From Isoetes engelmannii (taxonomy: Eukaryota; Streptophyta; Lycopodiopsida; Isoetales; Isoetaceae), in NCBI GenBank assembly GCA_011763485.2, contig JAANSK020285935.1:1-31609 (forward strand): 31,609 bases of DNA, given 5' to 3'. The translations under genes and the position numbers were made by a program. Below the pieces are notes generated by a model. The model was not told the DNA's origin. It did no database searches and saw only the letters and a program-made list of their open reading frames with translations. Shown here in pieces: positions 26,020 through 31,609 of this stretch (position 1 is its first letter; every line of letters starts with the position of its first letter).

Positions 26020-29000
26020 TTTGCCTCCCCCCTTCAAAGTCACCATGAAGTCTGTAACCTGGTAAAAGTGTGCAAACTCTTGCAGCTGCTCCTCTGCATG
26101 AGTAGACCACTTGAATGGATTGAATTCCAATAAGCCGGATTTTTGAAATAGGGTTTGCTCTGTTTGGGTTATCGGAAATCAAAGAGGAGCACAGTGTCGC
26201 CAATTCGGAAAGCTTCTTGCGAAGTTTTTGATCATGCCACTTTTGTCGTTGACGCTTCCCAGCCATAACACTAAGTACTCATCCCGACAGACCTCATCAA
26301 GCTGCTGCAGTTGATAGACTCATTTAGCTCGAGTAGCAGAAGGATTTCGAGTCGTGGCGAGTTTGAACTGAAGTACGGGTAGCTGAAATTAGAAAGGCAG
26401 AATTGCTTCTTGTCCATAGACCAACTTAAATAGTGTTTTCCCGGTTGCAACCTTGAAAGTTGTATATATAAGCCCAATACTGTGGGTAATTTCTCCTGCC
26501 AGTCAGTGCGTGTTGGATCACAGATTTTCTTCAGCATATGCATTAGTGTTTTGTTTGTACTCTCTGCCACGCCATTTCCTTGAGGGTGGTATACCGTACT
26601 TTTGTTATGGTGGATCTGCAGATACTTAGTGAGAGCGAAAATGGTGTGATTACCTCGATCGTTGACCAACTCAACTGGGCAGCCAAATCGTATGATCACC
26701 TGATGGTATAGCAGCTTAGTTGTACTGGCAGCTGTGTTATTGGCAGAGCATATGCTTCAGCCCATTTAGTTGCATAATTCGTAATTACGAGAATGTACCG
26801 AGCACGAGTGTGTTGAGCCAGCGGGTCAATGGACAAACAAAGTCCATGCCCCACATTGCAAATGGAGTAGGAGCTGCTACAGGTTGTAATGGTAATGCGT
26901 CGCTAGCATTGGGTCTTCCTATTCATTGACAAGGGTCGCACTAGCGTGCAACAGGATGAGCATCCTTAAAGAGTGTGGGCCACCAATAACCTGCCAAAAG
27001 AAGCTTGCGTGTCGTATTGTCCCCACTAAAGTGACCACCACCAGGTCCAGCATGGGCATGATGTAGCAATTCCTCCTGCTCGTGAGACAATATGCAGCGC
27101 CTAAGCACTTGATCAGTACCTGCCCGATAGAGAACATCTTCAATCATCGTGTGGTATCTGGCTTCTCGAATAAACTGAGCGCGTGAAGCCTGGTTCCAGG
27201 AAGTAGAGAGATGCAAATCTTCCGAAGGGAACAAACTATATAAGTGGAATTGTATCTGATCATGGTACCAATCATCTGTAAGAGATGGCGTGCCTTCTAT
27301 CGTGATGTTGTTCGTACCATCCGGCGTGTGCGTGTCCATGCCCGTGTGTTGTAGGGGCGGCATAGTCGTGCTGAGAAAAATGGGTGCATCCGGGAAAGAA
27401 TCATGGGTACCTAAAGGGTCATCATTTTGGAGTCTTGAGAGATAATTGGGCACAGTGTGCGACTTGCCCGATTTATGAATGATATCAAAGGGGGCGAATT
27501 CTTGTAGCAGTAGAATCCATCGGGCAATGCGACCCATGGGAGTTGTCTTGTTTATCAAATAGAGCAATGTTTGATGATCAACAAAAAACTTAATTTGGCT
27601 TCCCAATAGGTTGTGCATGAACCTCTTAACAGCAAAGATTAGCCCAAGGGCTTCCCATTCTATAGCAGAATAGTTCTTCTCAGCCTGATTGATCTTTCGA
27701 CTGGAAAAGCATATTGGTTTATCCACGGCTGAGCCAGGACGGTGCCAATAGCAAATGTGAACACATTGACATGCACATAGAATGGTTTACTCCAATCAGG
27801 AGGAGTGAGTACCGAAACTTGTGTGACCAGCAGCTTCAATTTCTCAAAAGAGTCTTCACTGTATGCTGACCATTTCCATGACTGCTCATCCCCAGTAAGC
27901 TTATGCAATGGAGCAACTATAGGAGCAAGAACTGGAATGAATGTACTGTAGTAGTTGATTTTGCCCATGAAGCTTCTGGTTTTCTTTTATATTGCTCGGG
28001 ACCCGGGTTGTCTGAATGCAACTTATTTTTTCGGGGTTAGTGGTGATTCCTTGCTCGTTGACTGCATGGCCAAGAAGAGCACCGGATATGACATAGAAAC
28101 AGCTTTTCTTAGGATTCAGGCTAATTCCCATGTCAGGCACATCTCCGAAAGATTTGAGCTAACTTGGCGAAATGCGTGGAGCGGCTGTTATAGGCAGAAA
28201 AATCGTCTTGAAAGACTTGCAAGAACGAATTTACTGTCATAAAATCTCTGAAGACGCGAAGCATGATGCCCTGGAAAGTGCTAGGTGAATTAGACAACCC
28301 AAAAGGTACAACCTTATAAGCATATGTTCCCCATGGCGTGGTGAACGTTGTCTTGAGTTGGTCTTCTTGCCGGATTGATATCTAGTTGTATCCTAAAAAA
28401 ACCATCCATGAAGGAATATATCTCATTGCCAGCAACATCCTGTAGAACCTAGTCAGTGAAAGGGAGGGGGAAATGATCTCGTTCAGTTGCAGCATTCAGA
28501 TTGCAATAATCAACACAGACTCTGATCTTGCCATTCTTTTTCAAGACAACTACAATCGGGCTGATCCATTCAGAATGTTTCACTTCATATATGAGGTCAG
28601 CGGCGAGCAGCTTGTGGATCTCCCCTTCAACACGCTCCCGAAAATTCGAATTCAGCCTGTATTATTGTTTATAAAGTGGACACGCATTAGGTTTGGTGAT
28701 GATAGATAATTGACCTAGAGCCGAATCAATCCCACGCAAGTCAACATAATTCCAAGCAAAGATATGTCGAAATTCGACCAGGAGTTTCAGCAAATCTGCA
28801 CAAAAATCAGGAGGTAAACCAACAGCAATTCGTACCTGTTGTTCATAGCCAATATCAACAATCTCTAACGGAGGCATGTCGATGTGCAGGTGCAATACAT
28901 TTTCATGGAGCGTGTGTGCAGGCAGGTGGAAAATCGTAGGTGGATCAAAGGATGAAGTGTGAAAGAATAATGGGGTGGTAGATGATGAGGGTGAAGTGGA

Positions 29001-31500
29001 ATGAAGATCATGTTAATGAGTGGAAGATGAAGGTTGATCAATTATGAAAAGTGAAGTTGGACCAAATGTCAGAAGAACAGTAGAAGCTGTAGTGAAATTA
29101 GCCAAAGTAGAGGGAGCGAGAGTACCAGTGATCTCAAGTGTGGGTGTAATAGTAGTAATAGTAACAAAATAGAAGTCAATACGTATATCATAGTAGGGAT
29201 CAACCAAAGAGAAAGAAGATGAAGTAGAATCAGTCAATTTAGTGATAGCATAAAGGGAAGCAGGTGAAACATGACCAAGAGGAACTGAAAGGGAAGATGA
29301 GGCAGAGGGTAGACCATCAAGAGGTGAAGTGAAAGCAGAAACTAGCAGGATTATATCAACATGAAATGATTTGTGGAGTTGCAACTTAAAGAGCATTGCC
29401 AAAGCCTCAGCATTGTACAAATCATTATTTTTCCAGGGATCAGTAGCAGGTGGCGGCTGGGTAGAGCAAGAGACAACCATTGCCGTGTCGTTGTCAGGGT
29501 CACTGTCTGAAAAATGGCGTTCTTTGTGCTCCACCAAAATGATGCGGCCCATTGTAAGGTCAAGTCTAGCGTGCATCGGAGATTTCCAAGACATCCTAGC
29601 GCCAATTGTGTTGCCCCTCACCTTGGCGGAGGAAGGGACGCCCTGACGAGCATCTCATAGTCTCTAGGATGTTGATCTGGTTACAGGGCTCTAAAATCAG
29701 CATTGAAATGCAACTCACCAATGTTGAACTCTAGATTCTTGACTATACCTTGAGGATTAAAATCATGCCATTAGCCATTTTGATATACGGGTGTAGATAG
29801 TGCAGATCCAATCGTCTCTTCAAGCCATCGGTTATCAATTTTACCGCACTGCCACCATCAACTTGCATCTTATTGATCCTGTGCATGCCAACATAAACAT
29901 CCATCGTAGGAGTTGTCGTGCCTACAGCACCCACTAGTACCGTCAGGATTGGTGATGAAGATGGAAAATTGGGGCAAATGGAGTGAAGTGTCAAGAGATT
30001 AAGGGTGATTTTCGTGTGCTGGAAGGAGTGGAGTAGTTAAACAGGAATGGTGGTGGATGAAAATTGAGGCAGTTTAAGAATCTAGAAGATGACAGACAGA
30101 GGTAAATGTAACTTAGTACTGGTGAGAGCCTTTATGCGCCTCCAATGGCACGGATGGGTTGGTCGGTAACGAGATCTCTAGAATCATGGGCAAATGCGTG
30201 ACAACTTCTTGGAAACTTTGTGCAACGACATGCAGATCAATGAGTTTTTTGCCCTTGCACGTGCATGTGGTTGCAAATACAGCCTCCGAGCCATACCACT
30301 GAGAGTTAGCCATTGCTTCAATTGTCGCAACCGTTGTTGAGTCTCCCGGCTCTTCAAACTTTGGCGCTGGCATCATTGCAAGGACCATATTGACTGGTGA
30401 ATATCTAGGACAGGCACTTCTGAAACCCAATTAAAAGATTGTCAGATTGTCTCATTGAGAGTTACCTGATCCAATAACTGAGTTACTTGCTGCTCCACAA
30501 GAGTTGCGTGCTGTTGTGGCGGGTGTGGTGGAAGAGGTCCCCTATTACGGAGAGTGGGATGCCTGGGAGCACGGCCGGGATTACCTTCTGCCTTCTAGAG
30601 TCGATCGGGAGAGAGGCGTACATAAGCAACTTGGTTTGTACCTGGAAGTTGCAGTTGCACCGTGGGCAACTGAGGACAATCTTGTAGGACATGGCCTTTC
30701 TGATCGCAGTGAAAGCAGGTGACATCGATGGTGTCTCTAGAAGTGGCAGCTGCATTAGCATTTTGGACAGGGAAGCTGGAACCAAAAGTAAGAGGCTGAG
30801 GTGTGGTGCATTCTATTGTTGAGTGATTATTCATATTGCACTTCTTGCAGTGGCGGGGACCCATCAAGGCATTGCACTCATTAACGTGATGGCCTGCCAG
30901 ATAACAGTGACTACACCCAATATGACTCCTAGAGGGTGCAGATCTAACTACTTGGGAAGGCACGGTATGAATAGGCAGCGTGTTCGAATTTTCCTCAGCT
31001 ACAAGTGTTCTTGATGCAATATTGATCGATCTATTAGCTGCCTTGATAGCCTCTTCAAGGGTCTTTGGTCCTTGAAGCTCAGTATAAATACGAATTTGTT
31101 GGTTGAGCCCTTGCAAGAACCAAGCTAGAAGTTGGCTATTCGATGGCATCTCGACCAGTTTGGTGACCAACAACTGTATGCGATCAACAAATTCACGAGG
31201 CGATTCAGATGGTTTTTGTTGTTGGCATGCCAAATGTGTAAGCAACTAGGAGTCATCCTCCGTGTAACTATAGTGTGTCAAAAACACCTGGCACATAAGA
31301 GTCCAATCTTCATTCCAATTCTTCTTATTGGTCAGTGGCCATTCTTTTGGTTGACCTGAAGCATGATGCTGAAGAGATGGAACTTTTGTAGGGGATCTTG
31401 ATGCCAGTTCAGAACATCTAAAGAGTCAACTCCCTAAGATGTGCCACTGCACTCTGTTTGGTGGAGGGTTTGCCGCGCAAAGTACCAAAAGCAGGGTAGT
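26020..31500 (-). mobile_element. Ty3/gypsy retrotransposon, broken, minus strand
   Basis: Parts in order on the minus strand: gag with a retrotransposon capsid-like stretch and three CCHC knuckles (about 31245-30595), a gag-protease linker (about 30430-30113), retropepsin-like region (about 29994-29743), a Ser/Thr-rich segment (29621-29013), reverse transcriptase (about 28895-27660), RNase H with FFVDHQTLLYLINKT (about 27726-27400), the integrase zinc-binding and core regions with STVYHPQGNGVAESTNKTL (about 27140-26271), and the pol tail to a polypurine tract AAGGGGGGAGG near 26035. The order PR-RT-RH-IN is that of Ty3/gypsy. The element is broken in roughly half a dozen places or more. The 5' LTR is not in the window; the 3' LTR is probably 25877-26019. 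Confidence 0.88.
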
Positions 31501-31506
31501 TAATCT

Positions 31507-31609
31507 TTTTTTTCTTTTTTTTCTTTTTTTTGAGGAAATGGAAGGGTTTTATATTAATCATAGAAAAGATACATGATGGAGGTGGTAGAGTACCAACCTT
31601 ACAGTACCA
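31507..31609 (-). mobile_element. 3' end of a second LINE (poly(A) tail)
   Basis: On the plus strand a T-rich run (about 31507-31531) is followed by GAGGAAATGGAAGGGTTTTA and TATTAATCATAG. Read on the minus strand this is TTAATATAAAACCCTTCC then an A-rich tail, the usual 3' end of plant L1-type LINEs. It continues past the right edge and abuts the gag region of the gypsy element. Confidence 0.6.

Noticed and set aside
26020-26024. TTTGC as plain proof of a single TRIM insertion
   Set aside because: The right TTTGC is also part of the gypsy polypurine-tract junction, so it cannot by itself show a target-site duplication.

Overview
The window is nuclear DNA of a land plant, most likely a seed plant. 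The main reason is one split gene on the minus strand whose protein follows plant alpha-N-acetylglucosaminidase from signal peptide to C-terminus. Long introns full of decayed plant LTR retrotransposons fit the same picture. The species cannot be told from the sequence; a flowering plant with long introns is the best guess. There is no sign of bacterial or organellar DNA.

About 71% of the window (22658 down to 295) is this one gene, NAGLU. I found 19 exons by matching conserved family blocks and reading the splice sites. All 18 introns begin GT and end AG. All phases agree, and the exons sum to 2412 bases: 803 codons plus a stop, close to the length I recall for the Arabidopsis enzyme. Both catalytic glutamates of family GH89 are present (Glu350 and Glu480 here; the same 34-residue offset places them on human Glu316 and Glu446). 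The host gene therefore looks intact although its introns have taken in many elements.

The introns hold: in intron 1 an inverted pair of Ty3/gypsy-type LTRs, a gag piece and a small LTR element piece; in intron 2 a Ty1/copia relic; in intron 5 a tRNA-like (SINE-like) head, a possible copia piece and a small LTR element; in intron 6 a 102-base tandem repeat and a 52-56 base repeat that duplicates the exon 6 splice donor; in intron 9 copia pieces and a seemingly exact 508-base tandem duplication.

From 22659 to about 24550 lie the NAGLU upstream region (a TATA-like site near 22880) and LTR-like sequence. The part from 24555 rightward has no recognised host gene. It contains an unidentified reading frame of about 160 codons, the 3' end of a LINE with a short tandem-repeat tail, a small TRIM-type LTR element, a broken Ty3/gypsy element on the minus strand (gag with three CCHC knuckles, protease, RT, RNase H, integrase), and at the right edge the 3' end of a second LINE.

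The most interesting point is the junction at 25539-26040. The 143-base LTR of the TRIM directly follows the polypurine tract of the gypsy element, so the two seem to share an LTR in a tandem LTR-TRIM-LTR-gypsy array. That would link a TRIM family to a coding-type partner. A short stem-loop just before the polypurine tract recurs in three such small elements of the window, with one paired (compensatory) base change.
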